Shown here one piece after another: positions 19,537 to 27,165 of a stretch of DNA of 53,464 nt; the first letter of the stretch is position 1; every line of letters starts with the position of its first letter. Source of the DNA: Piscinibacter caeni (GTDB lineage Bacteria > Pseudomonadota > Gammaproteobacteria > Burkholderiales > Burkholderiaceae_C). Location: positions 1 through 53,464 of the forward strand of contig QJOU01000068.1 in NCBI GenBank assembly GCA_003265685.1, written 5' to 3'. The notes below the pieces were generated by a model. That model was not told the origin of the DNA and ran no database searches. It saw only the letters and a program-made list of their open reading frames with translations. Both the position numbers and the translations under genes were made by a program.

Positions 19537-20358
19537 GTGCTGACCGCCCCGCTCCGCCGCCGCCACCTGCTGCTGTGCCCGGCCGCCCTGGCCCTCGGGC
19601 CGGCGTTCGCGCAGCAGAAACGCTCGATGAAGGATCCGCTGCGGGTCGGCGTCGATCCGGCGCTGCTCGAATCCGGCCTCGCGATCGCGCTCCAGAAGGC
19701 CTTTCTCGGCGACACGGGCGTGGTGTTCCAGTACGTGCCCGGCCCGTCGCTGCCGACGCTGGAGGCGCTCGAGCGCGGCGAACTCGACGTCGCGCTGACC
19801 AATGCCCCCGAGGCCGAGGCCAGGCTGGAGAAGCAGGGCCTGGTGCACGACCGCCGCGCCGTCGCGGCAGGCACCTACGTGATCGTGGGCCCGGCGCCCA
19901 CGCCCAAGAGCTTCGATCCGGCCGGCATCGCGCGCATGAGCGACGCGGCCGAGGCGTTCGCCAAGCTCCGCGAGGCCGCACTCGGCGTGCCCGGCAGCGT
20001 GCAGTTCCTGACGCCCGGCGACGGCTCGGGCGCGCACGCGGCCGAACTGGCGCTGTGGCGCTCGGCCCGGGTGGCCCCGGCCGCGCCCTGGTACGTGCAG
20101 GTCCCGGCCGCCACGCTGCTGCAGCAGGCGCGCCAGCAGGGCGCCTACGCGCTGGTGGACCGCGCCGTCTGGGCACTGCAGGGCGGCAAGCCGCTGACCA
20201 TCCTGGTCGAAGGCGACACCGCGCTGGCCGTCCCGGTGCACGCGATGCGCTCGTTCCGCGTCAACCACCCGGCCGGCAAGATGTTCGTGGGCTGGATCGC
20301 CGGGCCGCGCGGCCGCCAGGTGGTGGCGGCGCTGCGCCACTACCGCCCACCCGCCTGA
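19537..20358 (+). CDS. Tungstate/molybdate-type substrate-binding protein, TupA-like
   Basis: The 273-residue product has an N-terminal export signal with an RRRH motif before the hydrophobic core (LLLCPAALALGPAFAQ), possibly Tat-compatible. The mature part resembles TupA-like receptors: LEALERGELDVALTNAPEAE, then LVHDRRAVAAGTYVIVGP and LTPGDGSGAHAAE. The TTTS oxyanion-binding motif near the N-terminus of genuine TupA is not visible, so the ligand is open. GTG is taken as start because it directly precedes the signal; a longer reading adds 32 non-family residues. No permease or ATPase follows. The next gene encodes a MOSC protein, which supports a molybdenum/tungsten cofactor link. Confidence 0.72.
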   Translation: MLTAPLRRRHLLLCPAALALGPAFAQQKRSMKDPLRVGVDPALLESGLAIALQKAFLGDTGVVFQYVPGPSLPTLEALERGELDVALTNAPEAEARLEKQGLVHDRRAVAAGTYVIVGPAPTPKSFDPAGIARMSDAAEAFAKLREAALGVPGSVQFLTPGDGSGAHAAELALWRSARVAPAAPWYVQVPAATLLQQARQQGAYALVDRAVWALQGGKPLTILVEGDTALAVPVHAMRSFRVNHPAGKMFVGWIAGPRGRQVVAALRHYRPPA

Positions 20359-20373
20359 CGCGCCGGGTTCGCG

Positions 20374-20955
20374 ATGGGTGGCCGGCTGCTGAGCGTCAAC
20401 GTCGCGCGGGCACAGACGCTGGAGATCGGCGGCCGGCCGGTGGCGAGCGCGATCGGCAAGCGGCCGGTCGACGGCCCGGTGGCGGTGCGCCCGCTCGGGC
20501 TCGAGGGCGACGAACAGGCCGACCTGTCCGTGCACGGCGGTCTCGCCAAGGCGGTGTATGCCTACCCGCACGAGCATTACCCGTTCTGGCAGACCGTGCG
20601 CGCCCAGGCGCGCGTGGCCGGCTGGGACGACGCGCCGCCCTTCGGCCTGCTGGGCGAGAACCTGACGATCGAGGGCCTGCTCGAGTCGCAGGCCTGGGTC
20701 GGCGACGTGCTGCGCTTTGCGGACTGCGAGCTGGCGGTCAGCGAGCCGCGCTTTCCCTGCTTCAAGTTCGGAGCGGCGATGGGCTTCGCCCAGGCCGTCA
20801 AGCTGATGCAGGCCAACGCCTGGTGCGGCTTCTACTTGGCGGTGCGCACACCCGGCACGCTGCGCGCGGGCGAGGCCTTCGAGCTCGTGCCCGGCCCGCG
20901 CGAGGTCGGCATCACCGAGCTGTTTCGCGCGCGCAGCGCCGGGCGCGCGGCCTGA
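20374..20955 (+). CDS. MOSC domain protein, YiiM-like
   Basis: The 193-residue protein shows the MOSC core: DGPVAVRPLGLEGDEQADLSVHGG, KAVYAYPHEHYPFW, FGLLGENLTIEG and a cysteine in EPRFPCFKFG at the position proposed to bind sulfur carried to or from molybdenum cofactor. It resembles E. coli YiiM, which acts with the molybdenum cofactor in detoxifying N-hydroxylated base analogues. It begins 15 bases after the TupA-like gene, so they are probably co-transcribed. It is cytoplasmic and lacks the N-terminal beta-barrel of longer MOSC proteins. Confidence 0.88.
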   Translation: MGGRLLSVNVARAQTLEIGGRPVASAIGKRPVDGPVAVRPLGLEGDEQADLSVHGGLAKAVYAYPHEHYPFWQTVRAQARVAGWDDAPPFGLLGENLTIEGLLESQAWVGDVLRFADCELAVSEPRFPCFKFGAAMGFAQAVKLMQANAWCGFYLAVRTPGTLRAGEAFELVPGPREVGITELFRARSAGRAA

Positions 20956-20967
20956 CGCCGCTGACGC

Positions 20968-22074
20968 TCAGACCGCCACCGCGTCGGGCAGCGCCGGGTA
21001 GTCGGTGTAACCGGCCGCGCTACCGCCATACAGCGTCTCGCGCTGCAGCGCGTTCCACGGCAAGTGCTCGCGCAGCCGGCGCACCAGGTCCGGGTTGGCG
21101 ATGAAGGGCCGTCCGAAGGCAACCAGGTCGGCCTCGCCGCGCTCGACCACCGCCTGGGCCAGCGCGGCGTCGTAGCCGTTGTTGACCATCCAGGCCCCGG
21201 CCGGGTGGGCGCGCTTGTAGACCGCGCGCAGCGCCGCGTAGTCGAACGGCGCGATCTGCCGGTCGCCACCGGTCGCGCCTTCGATCAGGTGCAGGTAGGC
21301 CAGCTTCAGCGGCGCGAGCCGCTCGACGACATGGCCGTAGAGCGCCTGAGCGTCGCTGTCCTGCCCGGCGTCGTTGGCCGGCGTCACCGGCGACAGGCGC
21401 AGGCCGGTGCGCGCCGCACCGATCTCCTCGCACACCGCCTGCATCACCTCGACCATCAGGCGCGCGCGGTTCGCGATCGGGCCGCCGTAGGCGTCGCTGC
21501 GGTCGTTGATGCTGTCGCGCAGGAACTGCTCGAGCAGGTAGCCGTTCGCGCCGTGCACCTCCACGCCGTCGAAGCCGGCGGCCATCGCCTGCCGGGCCGC
21601 ATGGCGGTAGTCGGCCACGATGCGCGGCAGCTCGTCGGTGCGCAGCGCGCGCGGGGCGGAGACGGGTTCGAAGCCCTTCTTCGTGAAGGTCTTGGTGGCC
21701 GCGGCGCGCGCGGTCGAGGACACCGGGCTCTGCGCGCCCGGCTGCAGCGAGACATGCGAGATGCGCCCGACGTGCCAGAGCTGGATCACGATGCGCCCGC
21801 CGGCCGCGTGCACCGCCTCGGTGACACGGCGCCAGCCGGCCACCTGGGCGTCGCTGTGGATACCGGGCGTGTCGAGGTAGCCCTGGCCCTCGGGCGAGAT
21901 CTGCGAAGCCTCGGTGACGATCAGCCCGGCACTGGCGCGCTGGCGGTAGTACTCCACCTGCAGCGGCCCGGGCAGCTGGCCCGGCAGCGCGCGGTTGCGC
22001 GTCAGCGGGGCCATCACGATGCGGTTGGCCAGCGCGATGTCGCCGGCGCGGAAGGGGGTGAACAGCGGATGCAT
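20968..22074 (-). CDS. NADH:flavin oxidoreductase, Old Yellow Enzyme family (NemA-like)
   Basis: The 368-residue FMN enzyme starts with LFTPFRAGDIALANRIVMAPLTR and includes QLWHVGRISH, the catalytic/binding block GFDGVEVHGANGYLLEQFL and, near the end, FGRPFIANPDLVRRL. This matches the NemA/xenobiotic reductase class, which reduces activated C=C bonds, N-ethylmaleimide and nitrate esters with NAD(P)H. The ATG before HPLFTPF is standard for the family. It converges on the MOSC gene with 12 bases between stops and is divergent from rlmJ. No adjacent NemR repressor is seen. Confidence 0.92.
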   Translation of the reverse strand: MHPLFTPFRAGDIALANRIVMAPLTRNRALPGQLPGPLQVEYYRQRASAGLIVTEASQISPEGQGYLDTPGIHSDAQVAGWRRVTEAVHAAGGRIVIQLWHVGRISHVSLQPGAQSPVSSTARAAATKTFTKKGFEPVSAPRALRTDELPRIVADYRHAARQAMAAGFDGVEVHGANGYLLEQFLRDSINDRSDAYGGPIANRARLMVEVMQAVCEEIGAARTGLRLSPVTPANDAGQDSDAQALYGHVVERLAPLKLAYLHLIEGATGGDRQIAPFDYAALRAVYKRAHPAGAWMVNNGYDAALAQAVVERGEADLVAFGRPFIANPDLVRRLREHLPWNALQRETLYGGSAAGYTDYPALPDAVAV

Positions 22075-22188
22075 GGGCTGCGAGGGAAGAGGTCGAGGAC
22101 GGCACTCTAGCGGCCGGCGCCAAGGCCCGTGGTGCGGGCGGTCAAGGGTTCGGCGCGATACTGCGGCCCTTTTCCGCCGGCCGATCCG

Positions 22189-23031
22189 ATGCTCGCCTAC
22201 CGCCACGCCTTCCATGCCGGCAACCATGCCGACGTGCTCAAGCACCTCGTGCTGGTCCAGGTGCTGCGGTACATGGCGCTGAAGGACAAGCCCTACCGCT
22301 TCGTCGACACCCACGCCGGCGCCGGCGGCTACTCGCTGGAAGGCCGCTACGCGCAGAAGAAGGGCGAGTACGTGCAGGGCATCGGGCGGCTGTGGCAGCG
22401 CAGCGACCTGCCGCCGGCGCTGGAAGACCTGGTCGCGCTGGTGCGCCAGTTCAACCCCGACGGCCGGCTCGCCCAGTACCCCGGCTCGCCGGCGCTGGCG
22501 CACCTGCTGCGCCGGCCGGGCGACCAGCTGCGCCTGTTCGAGCTGCATCCCACCGACCACCGCATCCTCAACGCCTACCTCGGGCAGCAGAAGGGCGTCG
22601 AGGTGCACCATGCGGACGGCTTCGACGGGCTGAAGGGTCAGCTGCCGCCGAGCTCGCGCCGCGGCGTGGTGCTGCTGGACCCGAGCTACGAGACCAACGG
22701 CGACTACGCGCGCGTGGTCGCCACGCTGCGCGACGCGCTGCAGCGCTTCGCCGAGGGTGTGTACCTGGTGTGGTACCCGCAGGTGAGCAAGGTCGAAGCG
22801 GCCGAGCTGCCGCGCCGGCTTCAGGCGCTGGCCGGCAAGCGCTGGCTGCATGCCCGCCTGACGGTCGCGCGGCCGGATGCGAAGGGCTTCGGCCTGGCCG
22901 GCAGCGGGCTGTTCGTGATCAACCCGCCGCACACGCTGCACGACACGCTCGCGCCCTGCCTGCCCTACCTGGTCGAGCAGCTCGGCCAGGTCCCGAGCGC
23001 CAGTTACCAGCTCGAACACAAAACGGCCTGA
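22189..23031 (+). CDS. rlmJ: 23S rRNA (adenine(2030)-N6)-methyltransferase
   Basis: The 280-residue protein begins with LAYRHAFHAGNHADVLKH, the hallmark of RlmJ (YhiR), and contains the SAM-binding block FVDTHAGAGGY and the catalytic LLDPSYE (a DPPY variant). It methylates A2030 in 23S rRNA during assembly. The ATG at the conserved N-terminus was chosen over an upstream start 20 codons earlier. A GATACT hexamer 26 bases before the ATG may be the -10 element. It is followed by a convergent gene. Confidence 0.95.
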   Translation: MLAYRHAFHAGNHADVLKHLVLVQVLRYMALKDKPYRFVDTHAGAGGYSLEGRYAQKKGEYVQGIGRLWQRSDLPPALEDLVALVRQFNPDGRLAQYPGSPALAHLLRRPGDQLRLFELHPTDHRILNAYLGQQKGVEVHHADGFDGLKGQLPPSSRRGVVLLDPSYETNGDYARVVATLRDALQRFAEGVYLVWYPQVSKVEAAELPRRLQALAGKRWLHARLTVARPDAKGFGLAGSGLFVINPPHTLHDTLAPCLPYLVEQLGQVPSASYQLEHKTA

Positions 23032-23067
23032 GCGGCCGCCCACCGGCGCAAAACGTCAACCGCCGTG

Positions 23068-23631
23068 TCACTTCGGCGCGGCGGCCGAAGCCGCCGGCGC
23101 GCGCATCCGGGCGAGCCACTCGGTCCAGTCCTTCGGCCCCTGCTCGAAGCGCTGGCGCAGGTTGCCGAGCACCGTGCCCCAGGCCCGGTCGAAGTAGCTG
23201 TAGGTGAGGTCCCACTCACCGCCGTCGCCCCATCCGGTATGGGTGAGCGTGACCTGCGTGGCATCGGGCGCCAGCGCCTTCAGGCGCACGACGACGAAGG
23301 TGCGCTGCTGGCGCACCTGCGCCAGGTGCGGCGGCGCGTTCCAGTCGAAGCTGAGCATGCTCGGCGGCTGCAGCGCCATGTAGCGCATGTCGTCGGCGCC
23401 TTTCTGGCCCGGTTCGCCGTAGGGGTTGAAGTGGATGTGGAAGGCCCCGCCGACCCGCGCGTCGATCTCGGCCGCCGGGGCCATGAACGAGACGATGCCC
23501 GCGCGGGTGGTCCAGGCCTGCCACACGGCCTCGATCGGCGCGGCCACCACCACCTGCTTGGTGACGGCCCGCTCCTGTGCGGCCAGCACCGAAGCAAGCG
23601 CCCACAGAGCGATCCCCAGCACGATGCGCAT
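23068..23631 (-). CDS. Exported SRPBCC (AHSA1-like) domain protein
   Basis: The 187-residue product has a signal peptide (MRIVLGIALWALASVLAAQ) followed by an AHSA1/START-like domain: VVVAAPIEAVWQAWTT, MAPAAEIDARVGGAFHIHF, and the terminal helix YSYFDRAWGTVLGNLRQRF. Proteins of this family have a hydrophobic ligand cavity and are usually cytoplasmic; here the signal peptide predicts a periplasmic form, which is less common. The ligand is unknown. It converges on rlmJ and is divergent from a lipoprotein gene with a 145-base spacer. Translation probably starts at the ATG directly at the signal peptide. Confidence 0.82.
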   Translation of the reverse strand: MRIVLGIALWALASVLAAQERAVTKQVVVAAPIEAVWQAWTTRAGIVSFMAPAAEIDARVGGAFHIHFNPYGEPGQKGADDMRYMALQPPSMLSFDWNAPPHLAQVRQQRTFVVVRLKALAPDATQVTLTHTGWGDGGEWDLTYSYFDRAWGTVLGNLRQRFEQGPKDWTEWLARMRAPAASAAAPK

Positions 23632-23776
23632 CCCGGCCTCCTGTTCGACGGACGGGCCGAGAGCCTAGGCCAGCCGGTCAGGTCGCGCCACCCCGCGATG
23701 TGCAACACCCGCTTACGAAGAGCCGACCAGTCCTGTCAGTTTCGGCCGGGGCACGGATCTTGATGCTGACGCCGCC

Positions 23777-24811
23777 ATGAAACCGCTGCCCCGCCTCCTC
23801 GCCGCGCTGGCCCTGGGCCTGACGGCCGTGCTCGGCAGCGGCTGCACGACCACCCTGGTCGTGATGCACGTCTACGACAAGATCACCGAGGGCGACCCGA
23901 CCTCCTGCTTCAAGCTCAACAGCGTCGAGCGCGCGCTGCAGCAGCGATGCGGTGCGTTCGTGGCCGGCAGCCTGAAGGCCGAGGACGTGCGCGCCAGCGG
24001 CCTGCCGATCTGCCCGCTGACCCTCGCCACCCGCGAGCCGGCCTTCTGGCCGGTGCTGCCCGAGCTGATCGCCAAGGGCGCCGCGCCCGAGTCCTGCGCC
24101 ACGCCGCCCTGGGTGGCCCTGGCCCAGGCACATCCCTGCCCGGATTTCGCGCGCGCCACGCCGGCCGAGCTGCAGGCGCTGCGCTGGGTCGCGCAGGCCG
24201 ATGCCCGCGCCCTGCACCACGACGTGGTGCGTGCGCTGAGCTGCCCGAATGCGCGCGCCGCCGGCCTCGACCGCGTGCTCGACGACTGGGTCGCGCAAGA
24301 CCAGCTGCCGCCCGGCGTGCTGGCCTTCGGCGCACTGGGCGCGCTGCACCCGAGCCACCTGCACTCGCCGCTGGCGCGCACGCTCGAGGCGCGCGGCCAC
24401 ACCGCCGGCGCCGCACTGGGCGCCTACGACGGCCAGCTGCCCGGCGGCTTCGAGGAGGCCCTGCGCAGCGGCGACTTCGCCGCGCTCGACTGGTGGCTGC
24501 AGCGTGTGCCCAGCCTGGCCAACCGCGCCCCGCCGAGCGGCAGCAACCAGCTGCCCTGGGTGCCGCTGGCGCGCGTGCTGACGCCGTCCTTCATGCCCGA
24601 TCCGGCGCTGCAGCGCGAGACCGTCGCCTGGCTGCTGGCCCATGGCGCCGACCCCGACCGTGCCTTGCCGCACGACCGCTCGCAGACCGTGCGCACGCTG
24701 GCCGCCCGGCTGAACAGCCCGCTGCTGGCCGAGCTGCGCGCGCCGGGCGCCGCGCCGGCCGCGATCGCCGCGGCTGCCGGGCCGGCGGCCACCACGCTGC
24801 GGCGCCGCTGA
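23777..24811 (+). CDS. Predicted lipoprotein with ankyrin-like C-terminus
   Basis: The 344-residue product has a lipoprotein signal: hydrophobic core, then VLGSGCTT, with Cys at ~23 as the lipidation site. The mature protein is Ala/Leu-rich and helical with several Cys residues. Toward the C-terminus, VAWLLAHGADPDRALPHD followed by RTLAARLNSPLLAEL resembles an ankyrin repeat, and FEEALRSGDFAALDWWL may be another. I do not recognise a named family; a periplasm-facing scaffold protein is a reasonable description. Transcription ends just before a heat-shock-type promoter. Confidence 0.7.
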   Translation: MKPLPRLLAALALGLTAVLGSGCTTTLVVMHVYDKITEGDPTSCFKLNSVERALQQRCGAFVAGSLKAEDVRASGLPICPLTLATREPAFWPVLPELIAKGAAPESCATPPWVALAQAHPCPDFARATPAELQALRWVAQADARALHHDVVRALSCPNARAAGLDRVLDDWVAQDQLPPGVLAFGALGALHPSHLHSPLARTLEARGHTAGAALGAYDGQLPGGFEEALRSGDFAALDWWLQRVPSLANRAPPSGSNQLPWVPLARVLTPSFMPDPALQRETVAWLLAHGADPDRALPHDRSQTVRTLAARLNSPLLAELRAPGAAPAAIAAAAGPAATTLRRR

Positions 24812-24830
24812 AGCCGCGCGGCCCGCGGCC

Positions 24831-24858
24831 CTTGAAGGTCGCGGCGGCGACCCTACTT
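24831..24858 (+). promoter_or_regulatory. Sigma-32-like promoter of the hsp20 pair
   Basis: CTTGAA at 24831-24836 and CCCTACTT at 24851-24858, separated by 14 bases, fit the heat-shock sigma factor consensus CTTGAA-N11-16-CCCCATnT with two mismatches in the -10. The predicted start is about 40 bases before the first hsp20 ATG. The spacer contains a perfect inverted repeat, GGTCGC-GGCG-GCGACC, whose last two bases enter the -10, so an additional regulator or RNA hairpin is possible. Confidence 0.6.
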
Positions 24859-24905
24859 TCCCGAGCGCGCGGCGATGCCGCGACCGCGAGAAAGGAGCGA
24901 CCGCC

Positions 24906-25367
24906 ATGTACCCGTCCCTGTGGAACCTGCCCGGCGACCTGTTCGCCGAGGTCGAATCGCTGCAGCGTCAGATGGACCGCCTGCTCGGCGCGCGCAGCCC
25001 CACCTCCAGCATCCGTGCCGTCGAGCGCGGCAGCTTCCCGCCGGTCAACATCGGCAGCACGCCCGAGGCGATCGAGATCTATGCCTTCGCCCCCGGCATC
25101 GACCCGGCCAAGGTCGAGCTGTCGGTCGAGAAAGGCCTGCTGACGATCGCCGGCGAGCGCCGCCTGCCGGCCCCCGAGCCCGGCGCCAAGCTGAACGTCT
25201 ATGCGCGCGAGCGCCCCGAGGGCAGCTTCCGCCGTGTCATCGCGCTGCCCGACGAGGCCGACCCCGACCGGGTCGACGCCAGCTACCGCGACGGCGTGCT
25301 GCGCGTGCGGGTGGCCAAGCGCGAAGCCTCGCGCCCGCGCCGCATCGAAGTGCGCGACGCCGCCTGA
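24906..25367 (+). CDS. Small heat-shock protein, Hsp20/alpha-crystallin family
   Basis: The 153-residue protein has an N-terminal arm with an amphipathic segment (LFAEVESLQRQMDRLLGA), then the alpha-crystallin domain: PPVNIGSTPEAIEIYAFAPGIDPAKVE, LTIAGERRLP, and GSFRRVIALPDEADPDRVDASYRDGVLRVRV read in pieces. It is expected to be an ATP-independent holdase forming large oligomers in the cytoplasm. A strong AAAGGAG ribosome site precedes the ATG. It is the first gene of a two-gene unit behind a sigma-32-like promoter. The second protein has a shorter N-terminal arm, typical of paired class A/B small heat-shock proteins. Confidence 0.93.
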   Translation: MYPSLWNLPGDLFAEVESLQRQMDRLLGARSPTSSIRAVERGSFPPVNIGSTPEAIEIYAFAPGIDPAKVELSVEKGLLTIAGERRLPAPEPGAKLNVYARERPEGSFRRVIALPDEADPDRVDASYRDGVLRVRVAKREASRPRRIEVRDAA

Positions 25368-25404
25368 TCCCCCACATCGCCACGAGATCGCCAGGAGAAC
25401 CGTC

Positions 25405-25791
25405 ATGAGCACCCAGGACATCCCCTCGCGCGAGCCGGCCCCGACCGCCGAGATCCCGGCGCTGACGCCGCCGGTGAACATCGTCGAGGACGAGAGCGGC
25501 ATCACGCTGACTGCCGACCTGCCCGGTGCGGCACGCGATGCGCTGTCGGTGCGTGTCGACGGCGACACGCTGACGCTGGAGGCGCCGATCCGCCTCGGCG
25601 AGCCGGCCGCGCTCGAGCCGCTGTACATGGAACGCCGCGCCGGCCGCTACCTGCGCAGCTTCACGCTCAGCCGCGAACTCGACAGCACCCGCATCGACGC
25701 CAGCCTGCGCGACGGCGTGCTGACGCTGCGCCTGCCCAAGCTCGAGCGCGCCCGGCCGCGGCGCATCGAGATCCGCGCGGAACAAGGCTGA
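25405..25791 (+). CDS. Small heat-shock protein, Hsp20/alpha-crystallin family, second copy
   Basis: The 128-residue protein contains an alpha-crystallin domain (PPVNIVEDESGITLTADLPG, LSVRVDGDTLTLEAP, RYLRSFTLSRELDSTRIDASL, GVLTLRLPK) with a short disordered N-terminus of about 20 residues. The ATG with the CAGGAGAA ribosome site was chosen; the reading frame is open further back, but that part is the first hsp20 gene in another frame. It probably forms hetero-oligomers with, or complements, the first protein. The 37-base spacing and shared orientation support one transcript. Confidence 0.93.
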   Translation: MSTQDIPSREPAPTAEIPALTPPVNIVEDESGITLTADLPGAARDALSVRVDGDTLTLEAPIRLGEPAALEPLYMERRAGRYLRSFTLSRELDSTRIDASLRDGVLTLRLPKLERARPRRIEIRAEQG

Positions 25792-25801
25792 CGCGGGCCG
25801 A

Positions 25802-25841
25802 GCGCCGGGCCGCCCCAGGCCGGCCCGCATCCCCGCGGGGG
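25802..25841. repeat. Dispersed intergenic GC-rich repeat, copy 2
   Basis: GCGCCGGGCCGCCCCAGGCC shares all but one base of its opening with the element after the polyamine-binding-protein gene, and is likewise followed by a CCCCGCGGGGG hairpin. Like copy 1 it lies between the 3' ends of convergent genes, suggesting a bidirectional terminator-like role. Confidence 0.6.
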
Positions 25842-25878
25842 ATCGGACGGCGTATTGCGCCGGCCGAGGGGCCGTCAT

Positions 25879-26625
25879 TCAAGGCCATCCGGGCTCGCGC
25901 TTGAGATCGCGGAACGCGGCGAACAGCCAGGAGCGCAGCCCCACCATCAGCGTGTAGGGCCGCTTCTGGCTGGCCGGCAGCTTCTGGTCGGCCAGGTGCT
26001 GCTGGGCGAAGTCCTGCCCGAGGCGCTGCAGCCGCTCGACGAAGGTGTCGGCCAGGCTGCGGCCGATCTGCCCGTGCACCAGCATCAGCATCTCGCCCTC
26101 GCCGTCGAAGCCGCCGCTGAAGTAGTCCCCCGCGACATGCTCGCGGAAGTACTTCATCACCGGCCCGTCCGGCCGCCAGCGGAAGCCCTTGGCCAGCTTG
26201 AGCCGGTAGCGGTTCAGCGGCCGCAGCTCGATCACCTCGAGCCGGTCGAGCATCAGCAGGTACTTCACGCACTCGGCCTCGGTCAGCGTGTAGGTGGCGA
26301 CGATCTGCTCGTAGGTCCAGTGGCTGAGCGCGCAGATCGCCACCAGCAGCAGCTTGCGGTCGGCGATCACCGCGGCCTCCTGCTCGTGCGTCAGCTCGGT
26401 GCGCAGCGGGCGCGTGTCGGCCACGATGCGCGCCAGGTCGGCGAAGTCCATCTTCAGCACGCGCAGCACCTCGTCCACCCGCGACAGCGGCATGTCGCCG
26501 CGCGCGAAGATGCGCTTGATGCTCGATTCGGCCATGCCGAGCTGCGCGGCCAGCTGGGCGTAGGTGATGCCGGCGGCTTTCAGCTCCGCCTTCAGGGCGG
26601 TGACCAGGTCCTGGGTGGTGCTCAT
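25879..26625 (-). CDS. Helix-turn-helix regulator with a large C-terminal domain
   Basis: The 248-residue protein has an XRE/Cro-type HTH near the N-terminus: ALKAELKAAGITYAQLAAQLGMAESSIKRIFARGDMPLSRVDEVL. The remaining ~170 residues (HEQEAAVIADRKLLLVAICALSHWTYEQIVATYTLTE, then RYRLKLAKGFRWRPDGPVMKYF) form an uncharacterised, probably effector or dimerisation, domain seen in similar proteobacterial regulators. The ATG before STTQDL was chosen because the longer reading crosses a promoter region full of inverted repeats. It is divergent from a gene for an exported protein, which may be its target along with its own gene. Confidence 0.8.
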   Translation of the reverse strand: MSTTQDLVTALKAELKAAGITYAQLAAQLGMAESSIKRIFARGDMPLSRVDEVLRVLKMDFADLARIVADTRPLRTELTHEQEAAVIADRKLLLVAICALSHWTYEQIVATYTLTEAECVKYLLMLDRLEVIELRPLNRYRLKLAKGFRWRPDGPVMKYFREHVAGDYFSGGFDGEGEMLMLVHGQIGRSLADTFVERLQRLGQDFAQQHLADQKLPASQKRPYTLMVGLRSWLFAAFRDLKREPGWP

Positions 26626-26641
26626 GCGGGAGGCAGCGACT

Positions 26642-26708
26642 GCGGTACCGCGATGAGATACCGCCGGCGGCATCCGCTGCAACCCTCCCGGGAGGGGGTG
26701 GCTACCGC
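26642..26708. promoter_or_regulatory. Inverted repeats in an HTH regulator/exported protein spacer
   Basis: GCGGTA-N11-TACCGC (26642-26664) is a perfect 6-base inverted repeat, and TACCGC occurs again at 26703-26708. Between them lie two self-complementary blocks, CCGCCGGCGG (26661-26670) and CCCTCCCGGGAGGG (26683-26696). The layout suggests operator sites for the adjacent regulator, but no known consensus is matched. Confidence 0.35.
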
Positions 26709-26754
26709 ATCCGCCACACCGGAACATGGGGGCCTGTCCACTTCATCACGCCCC

Positions 26755-27165
26755 ATGACCCTGTCCCCGAACCCCCGCCTGCGCGGCCTGCTGGCCGGCC
26801 TCGCGCTGGCCTTGAGCCTGCACGCCGCCCGGGCCGCCGACGCCTCCGAGGCGAGCGAAGCCTCGGTGCTGCCGGTGGCCCTGTCCGCCACGGCCACCTC
26901 GCTGCTGGTGGCCGGCGCCACCGAACTGACCGTCGTCGCCGTGCAGGCCTCGGCCGACGGCACGACCTGGGTGCTCGAGCGCGCCGCCGACGGCTCGCGC
27001 GCCAGCGTGCACCTGGCCGGCCAGGCCTCGGTGGCCGCCGGCAGCACGCTGGTGGTCACCGCGGTCGCCTCCGGCTGGCTGCTGTCGCAGGCCGGCCGCG
27101 TGCTGGCCCTGGTGCCGAACGAACGCGGGCTGGCGCTGCTGAGCCACCGCCGCATCACCCCGTGA
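26755..27165 (+). CDS. Exported protein of unknown function
   Basis: The 136-residue product has a signal peptide (LLAGLALALSLHAARA-AD) and a small, beta-rich mature part dominated by Ala, Ser, Val and Thr, without cysteines. Positions such as VLERAADGSRASVHLAGQ and GSTLVVTAVASGWLLSQAGRVLALVPNE are compatible with a small periplasmic beta domain. I do not recognise the family. Its stop overlaps the GTG of the next gene (GTGA), so it heads a coupled three-gene run ending in a lysophospholipid transporter-acyltransferase. The start is the ATG directly at the signal peptide, without a good ribosome site. Confidence 0.65.
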   Translation: MTLSPNPRLRGLLAGLALALSLHAARAADASEASEASVLPVALSATATSLLVAGATELTVVAVQASADGTTWVLERAADGSRASVHLAGQASVAAGSTLVVTAVASGWLLSQAGRVLALVPNERGLALLSHRRITP

